Assembly (NCBI GenBank): GCA_036657595.1
Contig: JAVXFZ010000013.1
Span: 1 to 48,054, forward strand
Origin: Odoribacter sp036657595
Lineage (GTDB): Bacteria > Bacteroidota > Bacteroidia > Bacteroidales > Marinifilaceae
DNA: 48,054 nt
Direction: 5' to 3'
Positions 16,348 to 24,847 of the stretch are shown one piece after another. The notes under the pieces are model-generated. The model was not told where the DNA came from and ran no database searches. It saw nothing but the letters and a program-made list of their open reading frames with translations. Positions within the stretch are counted from its first letter, which is position 1, and every line of letters begins with the position of its first letter. The translations under genes and the position numbers were made by a program.

Positions 16348-16782
16348 ATGCAAGATAGATTTAAAAAACTTTTAGAGGAAAAACAATTAACAGCTACTCG
16401 TTTTGCTACCTTGATCAAGGTAAATGCTTCTGCAATGTCGCATATATTAAACGGACGCAGTAAACCCAGTTTTGATCTGATGAATCAAATTGTTCAAGTT
16501 TTTCCAGATATTAATTTGAATTGGTTGGTCTCCGGAAAGGGAGATATGTATAATGCTTTACCCAATGAAGTAAAATATCAGGTAGTACAAAAAAATCTAT
16601 TGGAGGAAGAGAAAAAAGAAAAAGCGGAAGAGAAAAAAACGGAAGAAGTTGGAAATAATCTGCAATCTCCACTTCCGGAGCAAGAAATAGTGTCTGCCAT
16701 AACATCTACACCGACACAAAAGAAGGTCAAAAGAATTATTCTATTCTTTGAAGACGGTAGTTTTGAAGATTATGCCAAATAA
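16348..16782 (+). CDS. XRE-family HTH regulator, probably self-repressed
   Basis: The 144-residue protein has an N-terminal helix-turn-helix of the XRE/Cro type (about residues 3-60: FATLIKVNASAMSHILNGRSKPSFDLMNQIVQVF, then INLNWLVSGKGDMY), a charged glutamate/lysine-rich linker (about 82-105) and a short conserved-looking end (KRIILFFEDGSFEDYAK). The tail suggests a small C-terminal interaction element. The target is unknown. Three TTACAnnTGTAA-like dyads lie over its promoter and three more about 450 bp upstream, which strongly suggests that it binds them and controls its own expression. It is a single-gene unit ending at a bidirectional terminator. Confidence 0.88.
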   Translation: MQDRFKKLLEEKQLTATRFATLIKVNASAMSHILNGRSKPSFDLMNQIVQVFPDINLNWLVSGKGDMYNALPNEVKYQVVQKNLLEEEKKEKAEEKKTEEVGNNLQSPLPEQEIVSAITSTPTQKKVKRIILFFEDGSFEDYAK

Positions 16783-16793
16783 GATTTCTTCGT

Positions 16794-16858
16794 TTATTGG
16801 TTGAATTGTTTGGGCATTTATCCCATCATATCTGATTGTTAAACGATTCAACCAATAA
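16794..16858. terminator. Bidirectional terminator hairpin between XRE gene and pyrD
   Basis: An 18-bp inverted repeat with one mismatch (TTATTGGTTGAATTGTTT at 16794-16811, partner at 16841-16858, 29-nt loop) separates two convergent genes. Its core GTTGAATyGTTT is the same as in the hairpin at 38367-38416. Confidence 0.65.
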
Positions 16859-16870
16859 GCAAAGTAACAA

Positions 16871-17776
16871 TTATATCATCCCTATAATATCTTTGACTGA
16901 CTTAAATCCATTTTCATCCAAGTAAGCGTTGATCCCGTCTATCACTTTGACGGTAACGGTTGGATCAATAAAATTAGCTGTACCGATTTGTATAGCAGAG
17001 GCTCCGGCTAATAGAAATTCAATTGCATCAGTCGCACTCATAATCCCCCCCAATCCAACAACGGGAATTTTCACCACCTTTGATACCTGCCATACCATCC
17101 GTAAAGCAACCGGCTTCACGCAAGCTCCGCTTAATCCTCCAGTCACCGTACTCAATACCGCTTTACGTCTCTTAGCGTCTACTGCCATACCCAACAGGGT
17201 ATTGATGAGCGAAACCGAATCAGCACCTTCGGATTCTGCCGCCAACGCAATTTCTCGTATATCGGTGACATTGGGGGAAAGTTTGACCATTAAATGTTTG
17301 TGGTAGACATTTCTGACGGCTTTCACAACTTCGGCAGCAGAGGAACAACTGGTACCAAACGCCATACCGCCTTCTTTCACATTGGGACAGGAGATGTTAA
17401 GTTCAATGCCCGGTATTTGTTCCAATGTATTTATTTTTTCAGCAGTAGCAACGTAATCAGCGATAGTAGACCCTGAAACATTTACAAGTATATTACTTTT
17501 AATTCCTTTAATTTCCGGATAAATGTGTTCAATAAAATAATCCACTCCCTTATTTTGCAGACCGACAGCATTCAACATACCGGAAGGAGTTTCCGCCATA
17601 CGGGGGTAGGGATTGCCTTCCCGGTGATTTAAGGTAGTACCTTTTACGATAAAACCGCCTAAACGTTCCAGATCAATAAAATCTTGAAATTCAGTACCAT
17701 ATCCGAATGTACCTGAAGCTGTTAGAACCGGATTTTTCAGCTCTAAACCATTAATGTTTATATTTAAATCAGCCAT
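16871..17776 (-). CDS. pyrD: Dihydroorotate dehydrogenase B, catalytic subunit
   Basis: Oxidises dihydroorotate to orotate in pyrimidine synthesis using FMN. The 301-residue length fits class 1B. Visible marks are the N-terminal LKNPVLTASGTFGYG, the catalytic cysteine in the loop GGMAFGTSCSSAAEVV, and the FMN-phosphate segment VVGLGGIMSATDAIEFLLAGASAIQIGT. The start overlaps the pyrK stop by 13 nt, so the two subunits are coupled; with PyrK the enzyme is NAD-linked. Confidence 0.96.
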   Translation of the reverse strand: MADLNININGLELKNPVLTASGTFGYGTEFQDFIDLERLGGFIVKGTTLNHREGNPYPRMAETPSGMLNAVGLQNKGVDYFIEHIYPEIKGIKSNILVNVSGSTIADYVATAEKINTLEQIPGIELNISCPNVKEGGMAFGTSCSSAAEVVKAVRNVYHKHLMVKLSPNVTDIREIALAAESEGADSVSLINTLLGMAVDAKRRKAVLSTVTGGLSGACVKPVALRMVWQVSKVVKIPVVGLGGIMSATDAIEFLLAGASAIQIGTANFIDPTVTVKVIDGINAYLDENGFKSVKDIIGMI

Positions 17777-18525
17777 TTTAAGTCATTTATATTAAATATT
17801 GGTCCATCTGTACATACACATTTATGACCTGCCCGTGTATCGTTAACACAACAAAGGCAAGCTCCAATTCCACACGCCATCATATTTTCAAGTGAAACTT
17901 CGCAATCAATATGTTTTGAATAGGCATACCGTGCAACTGCTTTCATCATCGGTTCGGGACCACAACAGAAAATATGATCGAATGGTTCATTTAAGATCGA
18001 ATGTTGGGTAGGATACCCTTTTTCTCCCAACGATCCATCTTCAGTGGTATAGTATACAGTCGCATATTTTTCAAATTCTTCTTTCAACACAACATCTTGT
18101 GCCGTACGGGTTCCTATGAGGAGAACCGGTTGGATTTTCTTTTCCTTTAATTCCTTGGCTAAATGTAGGAGTGGAGCAATGCCAACGCCGCCGCCTACCA
18201 ATAGACAACGTCCGTCAGTAGGTTGAGTGAATGAATTTCCTAAAGGAAGTATAATGTTCAACTTATCGTTAGGTTCCAATTCAGACAGTTTAGCCGTACC
18301 TTTACCGGCAATTTTAATCAATAAATAAAGCAATCCTTTCACCGGATCAACGTCGTGTACAGAAATCGGGCGACGAAGAAAAGTGGAAGGAGCATCTTCA
18401 ATTTTTACATTTACAAATTGTCCGGCTTTTATTTCCGGTATTTCCATCGAGTGCAAGATCAGCAAAAAAGTGTCGGCATTCAGGCGACGTTTTTCTTTTA
18501 CTGTAAAATCAATTATTTTTTTCAT
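17764..18525 (-). CDS. pyrK: Dihydroorotate dehydrogenase B, electron-transfer subunit
   Basis: Carries electrons from the PyrD FMN to NAD+ through FAD and a [2Fe-2S] cluster. The 253-residue protein has a ferredoxin-reductase-like fold: FAD-binding FLRRPISVHD (about residues 50-60), a glycine-rich LLVGGGVGIAPLLHLA nucleotide-binding turn (about 107-121), and a C-terminal cysteine cluster (CGIGACLCC ... CVCTDGPIF) for the iron-sulphur centre. It overlaps pyrD by 13 nt. Confidence 0.95.
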   Translation of the reverse strand: MKKIIDFTVKEKRRLNADTFLLILHSMEIPEIKAGQFVNVKIEDAPSTFLRRPISVHDVDPVKGLLYLLIKIAGKGTAKLSELEPNDKLNIILPLGNSFTQPTDGRCLLVGGGVGIAPLLHLAKELKEKKIQPVLLIGTRTAQDVVLKEEFEKYATVYYTTEDGSLGEKGYPTQHSILNEPFDHIFCCGPEPMMKAVARYAYSKHIDCEVSLENMMACGIGACLCCVNDTRAGHKCVCTDGPIFNINDLKWLI

Positions 18526-18592
18526 TCTGCTGTGTGATATGGTAAAATGGTTAAAGTAATATGTTGCAGCCTCAACTATCGGTCATTGATTA

Positions 18593-21370
18593 TCATTTGG
18601 TTAACTTCTCTTTTAAATAATGTCCGGTATATGAATTTTCACATTGTGCCAAAGCTTCCGGCGTACCGGTAAATATGACCTGTCCACCGTTTTTTCCTCC
18701 TTCAGGTCCAAGGTCAATCACATAATCTGCACATTTGATGACATCCATATTGTGCTCAATGATTAAAACGGAATGTCCACGATTAATCAGTGCATTTAGG
18801 GAATCCATTAATTTATGAATATCGTGAAAATGCAGTCCGGTTGTCGGTTCGTCAAAAACGAACAGTGTAGGTGCTTCGTTTTCGCGACTGAGGTGATAGG
18901 CTAATTTCACCCGCTGGCTTTCGCCACCGCTCAAAGTGCTGGAAGATTGTCCCAATTTAATATATCCAAGTCCTACATCGACTAATTTCTGTAATTTATC
19001 TACGATGCTACGTTCTGCGTGTCCATTTTCGGATGTGAAAAATTCCAACGCCTGATTGACGGTCATCTCTAAAATATCGTATATATTTTTTCCCTTATAA
19101 GTAATTTCCAATACATCATCTTTAAAACGCTTGCCTTTACAGTGTTCGCATTCTAAATATACATCCGCCATAAATTGCATTTCTACTTTAATAATACCTT
19201 CGCCCTGACATTCTTCGCAGCGTCCTCCCGGTACATTGAAAGAGAAATGAGATGGTTTAAACCCCTGTGTTTTTGACAATTGCGCATCTGCATATATTTT
19301 TCGGATGTCATCCCAAGCTTTTAAGTAGGTCACCGGATTGGAACGGGTAGATTTACCTATTGGATTTTGATCTATAAATTCCACTGTGGTTATTTCCTGT
19401 AAATCTCCGGATAATTTATCGAATTGGAAGGTGCGGTTGGAATAATCCTCGTAATATTTTTTTAAAGCGGGGACTAAGATCGACTTGATTAAGGTACTTT
19501 TACCGGATCCGCTAACCCCTGTTACGGCTGTCATTACTTTTAAGGGAATATCAACTGTTATATTTTTGAGATTGTTTTCAGTGGCACCGGAGATCGTTAT
19601 CTTTTTATCCCACGCACGCCGGACGGCAGGCACTTGAATGGTGCGTTGTCCGTAAATGTAATCCGCCGTCAGCGTATTAGCCGTCTGCATTGTTTTTATA
19701 TTTCCCTGAAAAACGACTTCACCTCCCAAACGACCTGCTAATGGTCCGATGTCGATGATTTCATCGGCTGCTTTGATGATGTCTTCGTCGTGTTCTACGA
19801 CAACGACTGTGTTTCCAATATCTCTTAATTTTTTCAACACGTGAATTAGTTGTCCGGTATCCCGTGAATGTAATCCGATACTCGGTTCATCCAAAATATA
19901 GAGTGATCCCACTAAGGCTGATCCTAAGGAAGTCGCTAAATTGATGCGTTGCGATTCGCCACCCGATAAAGAGGCAGAGAGGCGATTTAAGGTGAGGTAT
20001 CCTAAACCTACTTCCAGTAAAAATCCCAGTCGGTTTTGAATATCCGGCAAAATCCGTTCTGCCACTTTGATTTGTGAAGGAGATAATTCTAAGTGATCGA
20101 AAAAATCTTTCAATTCGGATATGGGCATATCTACTAATTCGGGAATAGATTTCCCACTGATTTTTACATATCCCGCTTCTGTTTTCAAACGTGTACCGTG
20201 GCATTCCGGGCATCTTGTTTTTCCTGTATACCTCGCAATCATTACACGGTTTTGTATTTTATATTTTTGCGATTCCAGTTGTATAAAAAAATCGTAGATG
20301 CCTTTAAAATGATGAGATCCATTCCATAGTAGGTCTTTTTCTTTCTGACTTAATTCAAAATAGGGTTTGTGTACGGGGAAATCTACTTTGTGAGCGTTCC
20401 GAATAAATTCATTTTTCCATTCGCTCATTTTTTCTCCTCGCCAACACAAGATCGCTTCTTCGTATATACTTAATGATTTATTGGGTACAACAAGATCTTC
20501 GTCAATTCCCAAAACTCGTCCGTATCCCTCACATTTCGGACAGGCACCTAAAGGGGAATTGAAGCTAAACATATTTACAGATGGCACATTAAAACTCATT
20601 CCGTCTACCTCGAAACGATTTGAAAATAGACGAATTTGTCCTTCTATTTCAATAAAACATTCTCCATTTCCTTCGTAAATGGCCGTTTCAACTGATTCTG
20701 AGAGCCGGGATACGGTGTCACGTTCGTCATTGATGTTGATGCGGTCGATGACAAGATATACTTCATCATCCGCCGGAATTTTCTGATCCATTCGGATGAT
20801 GTCGTCAATTCTTTGAAAATCATTGTTGATTTTTAAACGGGTAAATCCTTGATTCGTGAGAAGTTTTAGAGCATCCGGTTCGTGTAGGTTTTCGGGACGT
20901 GAAAGAATCATCGCTGTCTTTCCGGTATGTCCTTCGAGTATGTAGCGGGTAATATCGTCAACATTATCTCTTTTCACTTCTTGTCCTGAAACCGGAGAGA
21001 TGGTTTGACCGGCACGTGCATAGAATAATTTGAGATAATCATATATTTCAGTGGAGGTGCCAACGGTGGAACGTGGATTGGAAGTATTTACCTTTTGTTC
21101 GATAGCGACTGCGGGAGGTATTCCTTTGATAAAATCACATTCAGGTTTGTTTAACCGTCCAAGAAATTGTCGAGCATAGGAAGATAAACTTTCTACATAG
21201 CGGCGTTGTCCTTCGGCATAAAGTGTATCAAATGCCAAAGATGATTTTCCGCTTCCTGAAACTCCGGTCATCACAATCAGTTTATTTAATTCTATCTTCA
21301 GGTCGATGTTCTTCAGATTGTGTACCCGTATACCCTTCAAATCTATGTATTGCTTGCTCATATTATCCAT
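18593..21370 (-). CDS. uvrA: Excinuclease ABC subunit A
   Basis: Damage-recognition ATPase of nucleotide excision repair. The protein (925 residues from this start) has two ABC ATPase modules, each with a Walker A GVSGSGKS (near the N-terminus and near residue 630) and an LSGGE signature, plus zinc-binding cysteine clusters (CPKCEGYGRVLG; CPECHGTRL; CEECQGEG...CEHCKGKRF). The in-frame ATG at 21406 is rejected because the -7 box TACCTTTG (21384-21391) lies downstream of it. Starts at 21370 (MDNMSKQY) or 21361 (MSKQY) remain possible. It is a single gene between the rplI terminator and pyrK. Confidence 0.96.
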   Translation of the reverse strand: MDNMSKQYIDLKGIRVHNLKNIDLKIELNKLIVMTGVSGSGKSSLAFDTLYAEGQRRYVESLSSYARQFLGRLNKPECDFIKGIPPAVAIEQKVNTSNPRSTVGTSTEIYDYLKLFYARAGQTISPVSGQEVKRDNVDDITRYILEGHTGKTAMILSRPENLHEPDALKLLTNQGFTRLKINNDFQRIDDIIRMDQKIPADDEVYLVIDRININDERDTVSRLSESVETAIYEGNGECFIEIEGQIRLFSNRFEVDGMSFNVPSVNMFSFNSPLGACPKCEGYGRVLGIDEDLVVPNKSLSIYEEAILCWRGEKMSEWKNEFIRNAHKVDFPVHKPYFELSQKEKDLLWNGSHHFKGIYDFFIQLESQKYKIQNRVMIARYTGKTRCPECHGTRLKTEAGYVKISGKSIPELVDMPISELKDFFDHLELSPSQIKVAERILPDIQNRLGFLLEVGLGYLTLNRLSASLSGGESQRINLATSLGSALVGSLYILDEPSIGLHSRDTGQLIHVLKKLRDIGNTVVVVEHDEDIIKAADEIIDIGPLAGRLGGEVVFQGNIKTMQTANTLTADYIYGQRTIQVPAVRRAWDKKITISGATENNLKNITVDIPLKVMTAVTGVSGSGKSTLIKSILVPALKKYYEDYSNRTFQFDKLSGDLQEITTVEFIDQNPIGKSTRSNPVTYLKAWDDIRKIYADAQLSKTQGFKPSHFSFNVPGGRCEECQGEGIIKVEMQFMADVYLECEHCKGKRFKDDVLEITYKGKNIYDILEMTVNQALEFFTSENGHAERSIVDKLQKLVDVGLGYIKLGQSSSTLSGGESQRVKLAYHLSRENEAPTLFVFDEPTTGLHFHDIHKLMDSLNALINRGHSVLIIEHNMDVIKCADYVIDLGPEGGKNGGQVIFTGTPEALAQCENSYTGHYLKEKLTK

Positions 21371-21383
21371 CACATTGATTGAA

Positions 21384-21391
21384 CAAAGGTA
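21384..21391 (-). promoter_or_regulatory. uvrA promoter (-7 box)
   Basis: TACCTTTG on the minus strand, about 14 nt before the ATG at 21370. No -33 TTTG at normal spacing was found. The box decides against the longer uvrA start. Confidence 0.5.
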
Positions 21392-21419
21392 ATTAAAATG
21401 TTGCAAATCGGAAAAAATA

Positions 21420-21445
21420 AAAGCATCCCGTATAGGATGCTTTTA
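21420..21445 (-). terminator. Intrinsic terminator of the rpsF-rpsR-rplI operon
   Basis: AAAAGCATCC, 6-nt loop, GGATGCTTTT: a perfect 10-bp stem followed on the minus strand by ATTTTTT. It lies 56 nt past the rplI stop and before the uvrA promoter. Confidence 0.9.
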
Positions 21446-21500
21446 AATGTTTGGAATATGTTTGGAAATACGTTTATAGTCCGTTAATGACTTTGTTTAA

Positions 21501-21941
21501 TTATTCGGAAACAACTTCGAACTGAACATCTACTTTCACTTCGCGGTGAAGTTTGATGACAGCAGAATAAGTTCCCACTTCTTTAATCTCTTTCAGCATA
21601 ATTTTCTTTCTGTCAATATCAAATCCTTGAGCTGTCAGAGCTTCAGAAATCATAATATTGTTTACAGAACCAAATATTTTACCTGTGCTGCTGGTTTTTG
21701 TGCCTACTGTCAGCTTGATTTCGCTCAGTTTTGCAGCTAATTCTTCAGCTTCCGCTTTTAATTTAGCTTCTTTGTGAGCTCTCTGTTTTGTGTTTTCAGC
21801 AACAATCTTTTTAGCTGTTTCAGTAGCTAAAATCGCAAATCCCTGAGGGATCAGATAGTTACGACCATATCCGGGCTTTACGTTGATGATGTCATCTTTG
21901 TGACCCAGATTTGCGATATCTGTTAATAGTATAATCTGCAT
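21501..21941 (-). CDS. rplI: 50S ribosomal protein L9
   Basis: The 146-residue protein starts MQIILLTDIANLGHKDDIINVKPGYGRNYLIPQGFA, the L9 N-terminal domain that binds 23S rRNA, followed by a long lysine/glutamate-rich connecting helix (about 45-75) and the C-terminal domain. Standard length. It starts 22 nt after rpsR and is followed by a strong terminator. Confidence 0.98.
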   Translation of the reverse strand: MQIILLTDIANLGHKDDIINVKPGYGRNYLIPQGFAILATETAKKIVAENTKQRAHKEAKLKAEAEELAAKLSEIKLTVGTKTSSTGKIFGSVNNIMISEALTAQGFDIDRKKIMLKEIKEVGTYSAVIKLHREVKVDVQFEVVSE

Positions 21942-21963
21942 TTTGTGTCCTCCTTACTTTAAA

Positions 21964-22233
21964 TTATTTCATCAAATCGGTTACGTAGGGCAACAAAGCA
22001 AGATGTCTTGCTCTTTTTACAGCAGTTGCAACTTTTCTCTGATATTTTACAGAGGTTCCGGTAATTCTTCTTGGAAGAATTTTTCCTTGTTCGTTCAAAA
22101 ATTTCTTCAAAAATTCAGGATCTTTGTAATCAATGAATTTGATCTTTGCTTTTTTGAAGCGGCAGTATTTTTTCTTTTTAACATCTACCGTTGGGGGGGT
22201 CAGATATCTGATTTCACTTTCATTTTGTGCCAT
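21964..22233 (-). CDS. rpsR: 30S ribosomal protein S18
   Basis: The 89-residue protein shows the S18 core (FIDYKDPEFLKKFLNEQGKILPRRITGT and the basic KRARHLALLPY). S18 binds S6 on the ribosome platform; its gene starts 3 nt after the rpsF stop. Confidence 0.98.
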   Translation of the reverse strand: MAQNESEIRYLTPPTVDVKKKKYCRFKKAKIKFIDYKDPEFLKKFLNEQGKILPRRITGTSVKYQRKVATAVKRARHLALLPYVTDLMK

Positions 22234-22236
22234 AGC

Positions 22237-22587
22237 TTATTTCTCCTCTTGTTTTGCTGCGTTTTTACTTCTTCTTTTTAAAGTATACTCGTAGGCATAC
22301 TTGTCTAATCTGAACGTTAAGAAACGAATTACTCTTTCGTCGCGTCTGTAAGCAGTTTCTAGTTTGTCTACCAGTGCACCTTCTGCTTCAAACTGCAACA
22401 AGTGGTAAAATCCGGTTGTCTTTTTTTGGATCGGATAAGCCAACTTGCGAAGTCCCCAAGCTTCCTCGTGTTCAATTGAACCACCATTTTCGGTGATGGC
22501 GCCCTTGAATTTTTCTACCGCTTCCTTTATCTGGACATCAGATAAAACGGGAGTTGTAATGAAAACGGTCTCGTAATGATTCAACAT
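22237..22587 (-). CDS. rpsF: 30S ribosomal protein S6
   Basis: S6 pairs with S18 in the small-subunit platform. I chose the ATG at 22587 (MLNHYETVFITTPVLSD, 116 residues). The open frame extends upstream to 22701, but that part lies over the promoter (22627-22658) and does not look like S6. The sequence has the family segments HEEAWGLRKLAYPIQKK and RRDERVIRFLTFRLDK. First gene of the rpsF-rpsR-rplI operon. Confidence 0.97.
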   Translation of the reverse strand: MLNHYETVFITTPVLSDVQIKEAVEKFKGAITENGGSIEHEEAWGLRKLAYPIQKKTTGFYHLLQFEAEGALVDKLETAYRRDERVIRFLTFRLDKYAYEYTLKRRSKNAAKQEEK

Positions 22588-22626
22588 AATTAATTGATTA
22601 TTAGTATAAAAATAATTTATCGGCTG

Positions 22627-22658
22627 CAAAGGTAGTGTTTCGGACTGAAATAAGCAAA
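22627..22658 (-). promoter_or_regulatory. Promoter of rpsF-rpsR-rplI
   Basis: On the minus strand TTTG (22658-22655), a 20-nt spacer and TACCTTTG (22634-22627) match the Bacteroidota consensus exactly. The start would be near 22620, with a leader of about 33 nt to the ATG at 22587. It fixes the rpsF start. Confidence 0.85.
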
Positions 22659-22710
22659 GAAAAATGGGACTAATCTTGTGATATATCCTCTGATTTTCCA
22701 ATTCGATCGC

Positions 22711-23733
22711 TTAATAAATTTTTCTTTTATTTAATGCCTTGTGGTATTCGGCGGCATATTGATTGTGTTGCCGAAGGGTGCGTGAAAAATGGTGGGTACC
22801 CGAAAAATCACTCTTGGCACAAAAAAACATATATTCGTGGTGCTCATAATTTAAAACAGCATCAATGACTTGGGGAGACGGCATACGCACAGGACCGGGA
22901 GGAAGTCCTGTATTTTTATAGGTGTTATAAGGAGAATCTATTTCTAAGTGTTTATCTAAAATTCGTCGGAGCGAAAAATCGCCTAAAGCAAATTTTAAAG
23001 TCGGACAAGCTCCTAATTTCCATCCTTTATTTAAACGATTGATGTAGATGCCTGCGATGATAGGGAGTTCGCTTGTTTGATTCGTCTCTTCTTCTACAAT
23101 AGAGGCAATAATAATTATATCCATAGGGGAGAAGCCTGATTGTTTTGCTTTCTCCAAACGCTCGGCTGTCCAAAATTTATGATATTCTGCATTCATTTTT
23201 TTGATAAAATCCACTGTTGTTGTATTCCAATAAATCTGGTAGGTATTAGGAATAAACATTGCTATAAAATTAGTGGGAGTGAAGCCCAATGCTTCCACAT
23301 AATTACTATCTTGGGTTAATTTTAGGAAATCGGAAGAATCAATCGCAAGTTGCTTGGAGATAATGCCGGCAAAATCTTCCAGTGTACGGATGTTATTAAA
23401 CGTAAAGTGAATCGGTTCTTGCCGCCCTGAACGCAACATATTAATTAATTGGTTGTTATTCATCCCATTTTGAATGCGGTAACGTCCTGATTTTACTGAT
23501 TGAGTATATTCTTTTAATCTTGCAACTGTGCGAAGGGTGGTCGCATTTTTGATGTACTCTTTACTTTGCAGCGTGAGCAGAACTGTTTCAAAAGAATCAT
23601 CTTCCCGAATGTAGATGATACCGTCATCTTTCACTACGGTGTTGGGTTGTAGGATAAAATAATAATATCCTATATAGATCATCGTGGCAGCGAGTATGAA
23701 TGCCAGCAGGATACCCCATAATATTTTCTTCAT
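22711..23733 (-). CDS. mltG: Endolytic murein transglycosylase MltG
   Basis: Cleaves nascent glycan strands at the inner membrane and helps set their length. The 340-residue protein has an N-terminal membrane anchor (about residues 4-27), a LysM-like region and the YceG domain with the catalytic-glutamate segment SIVEEETNQTSELPIIAGIYINRLNKGWKL (about 212-240) and the later NTGLPPGPVRMPS. It starts 2 nt after the stop of the upstream nucleoid-associated protein gene, so they are cotranscribed. Confidence 0.94.
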   Translation of the reverse strand: MKKILWGILLAFILAATMIYIGYYYFILQPNTVVKDDGIIYIREDDSFETVLLTLQSKEYIKNATTLRTVARLKEYTQSVKSGRYRIQNGMNNNQLINMLRSGRQEPIHFTFNNIRTLEDFAGIISKQLAIDSSDFLKLTQDSNYVEALGFTPTNFIAMFIPNTYQIYWNTTTVDFIKKMNAEYHKFWTAERLEKAKQSGFSPMDIIIIASIVEEETNQTSELPIIAGIYINRLNKGWKLGACPTLKFALGDFSLRRILDKHLEIDSPYNTYKNTGLPPGPVRMPSPQVIDAVLNYEHHEYMFFCAKSDFSGTHHFSRTLRQHNQYAAEYHKALNKRKIY

Positions 23734-23735
23734 AA

Positions 23736-24782
23736 TTACTCTTCATTTCTAAAATAAAGTACATAATAATTCATATCCCGATCTGCATCATAACCTTTGC
23801 GAATATATTTCTTTTCGCCGTGAATATAAACGTGAAAGTTTTTATCTAATTTCAAGACGTGCTTAAAATATTTTTTCTCATCTTTTACAGCAAAATCCGA
23901 TACGGGAAATTGATCGTTCAGATCAATATTTTGATCTGTTTCATATTGACACTTAAAGTTTTCAAACGCATTGATGACTTCGGGTTCCTGTACCACTTCT
24001 TCTTTAAAGCGTTCTTCAGAAAATACGTCAGAATCCTTAAAAAAATTGATGGAACGATTCAGCATATCTATTTGGTCGGCACGCGGTACGTCATTTTCCT
24101 GATTATAAATATCCTTTACAAAATTCTTGCAAAGATTGAGATAATTAGATGTTTGAAAATAACTGTCAGCACCTGCTTCAAGTCCAAGAAAATCACTTGT
24201 CCAATAAATAGCTTCCTTACTGTTTGTTTTGTCAAGGATGCAGACTTTGTAACCATTTTCACGGTTCATATTGAATATGATGCAGGCTTTATCCAGTTTT
24301 TTGATATTGATTCCTGATTCACTGGCTAATTGATATGTGTTTTGGTTCATTATAATTTTAAGAAAAGTATCTTTATTTTCAGATTTAAAGATACCGATTG
24401 CATCGCACACACCTTCTTCGATGTTACAATTTTTGAAATGAACGATGTATAATTCTCCGGATTTAATATTTGGATTATTGGATTGTTCAAATAAATGTTT
24501 GGCAATCTCTACCGATTGAAGATAAAATTCATTTTTTTCATCGAAAATAGTCGATACAGAGGCATAGACCGGATTGTTCATTAATTCTTCTTCATAAGGT
24601 AGAAAATGGTAATAGGCATCTTTTTTGAAAGCTGATAAAAAATAACTTTTCAATAAATTCACAATGTCAAGATCCTCCGGTAAGAAACAGGCATCTGATA
24701 ATGTTAATTTTCCTCCCTCAAATTTATTGGCTACATTGTGGATTACAATATTGGTGATTTCACTATTTTCAAAATTCATCAT
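23736..24782 (-). CDS. Nucleoid-associated protein (YejK/NdpA family)
   Basis: The 348-residue protein resembles PF04245: it starts with NIVIHNVANKFEGGKLTLSD, and contains YIVHFKNCNIEEGVCDAIGIFKSENKDTFLKI and the NRENGYKVCILDKTNSKEAIYW segment typical of the family. Members bind nucleoid DNA; the exact role is not known in Bacteroidota. No signal peptide or membrane segment. It is 2 nt upstream of mltG and about 65 nt downstream of the DUF3078 gene, with no clear promoter in between. Confidence 0.85.
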   Translation of the reverse strand: MMNFENSEITNIVIHNVANKFEGGKLTLSDACFLPEDLDIVNLLKSYFLSAFKKDAYYHFLPYEEELMNNPVYASVSTIFDEKNEFYLQSVEIAKHLFEQSNNPNIKSGELYIVHFKNCNIEEGVCDAIGIFKSENKDTFLKIIMNQNTYQLASESGINIKKLDKACIIFNMNRENGYKVCILDKTNSKEAIYWTSDFLGLEAGADSYFQTSNYLNLCKNFVKDIYNQENDVPRADQIDMLNRSINFFKDSDVFSEERFKEEVVQEPEVINAFENFKCQYETDQNIDLNDQFPVSDFAVKDEKKYFKHVLKLDKNFHVYIHGEKKYIRKGYDADRDMNYYVLYFRNEE

Positions 24783-24847
24783 AATATTGAGTAATATAAA
24801 AGATTTAATATTTCGTAGATGATCAGTGTTTAAAATATAAATATAAG

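Noticed and set aside
21371..21406. Longer uvrA start
   Set aside because: The TACCTTTG box at 21384-21391 would be inside the coding sequence; the later ATG codons fit the family start.
22588..22701. N-terminal extension of rpsF
   Set aside because: It lies over a consensus promoter and does not resemble S6; the S6 protein starts at 22587.
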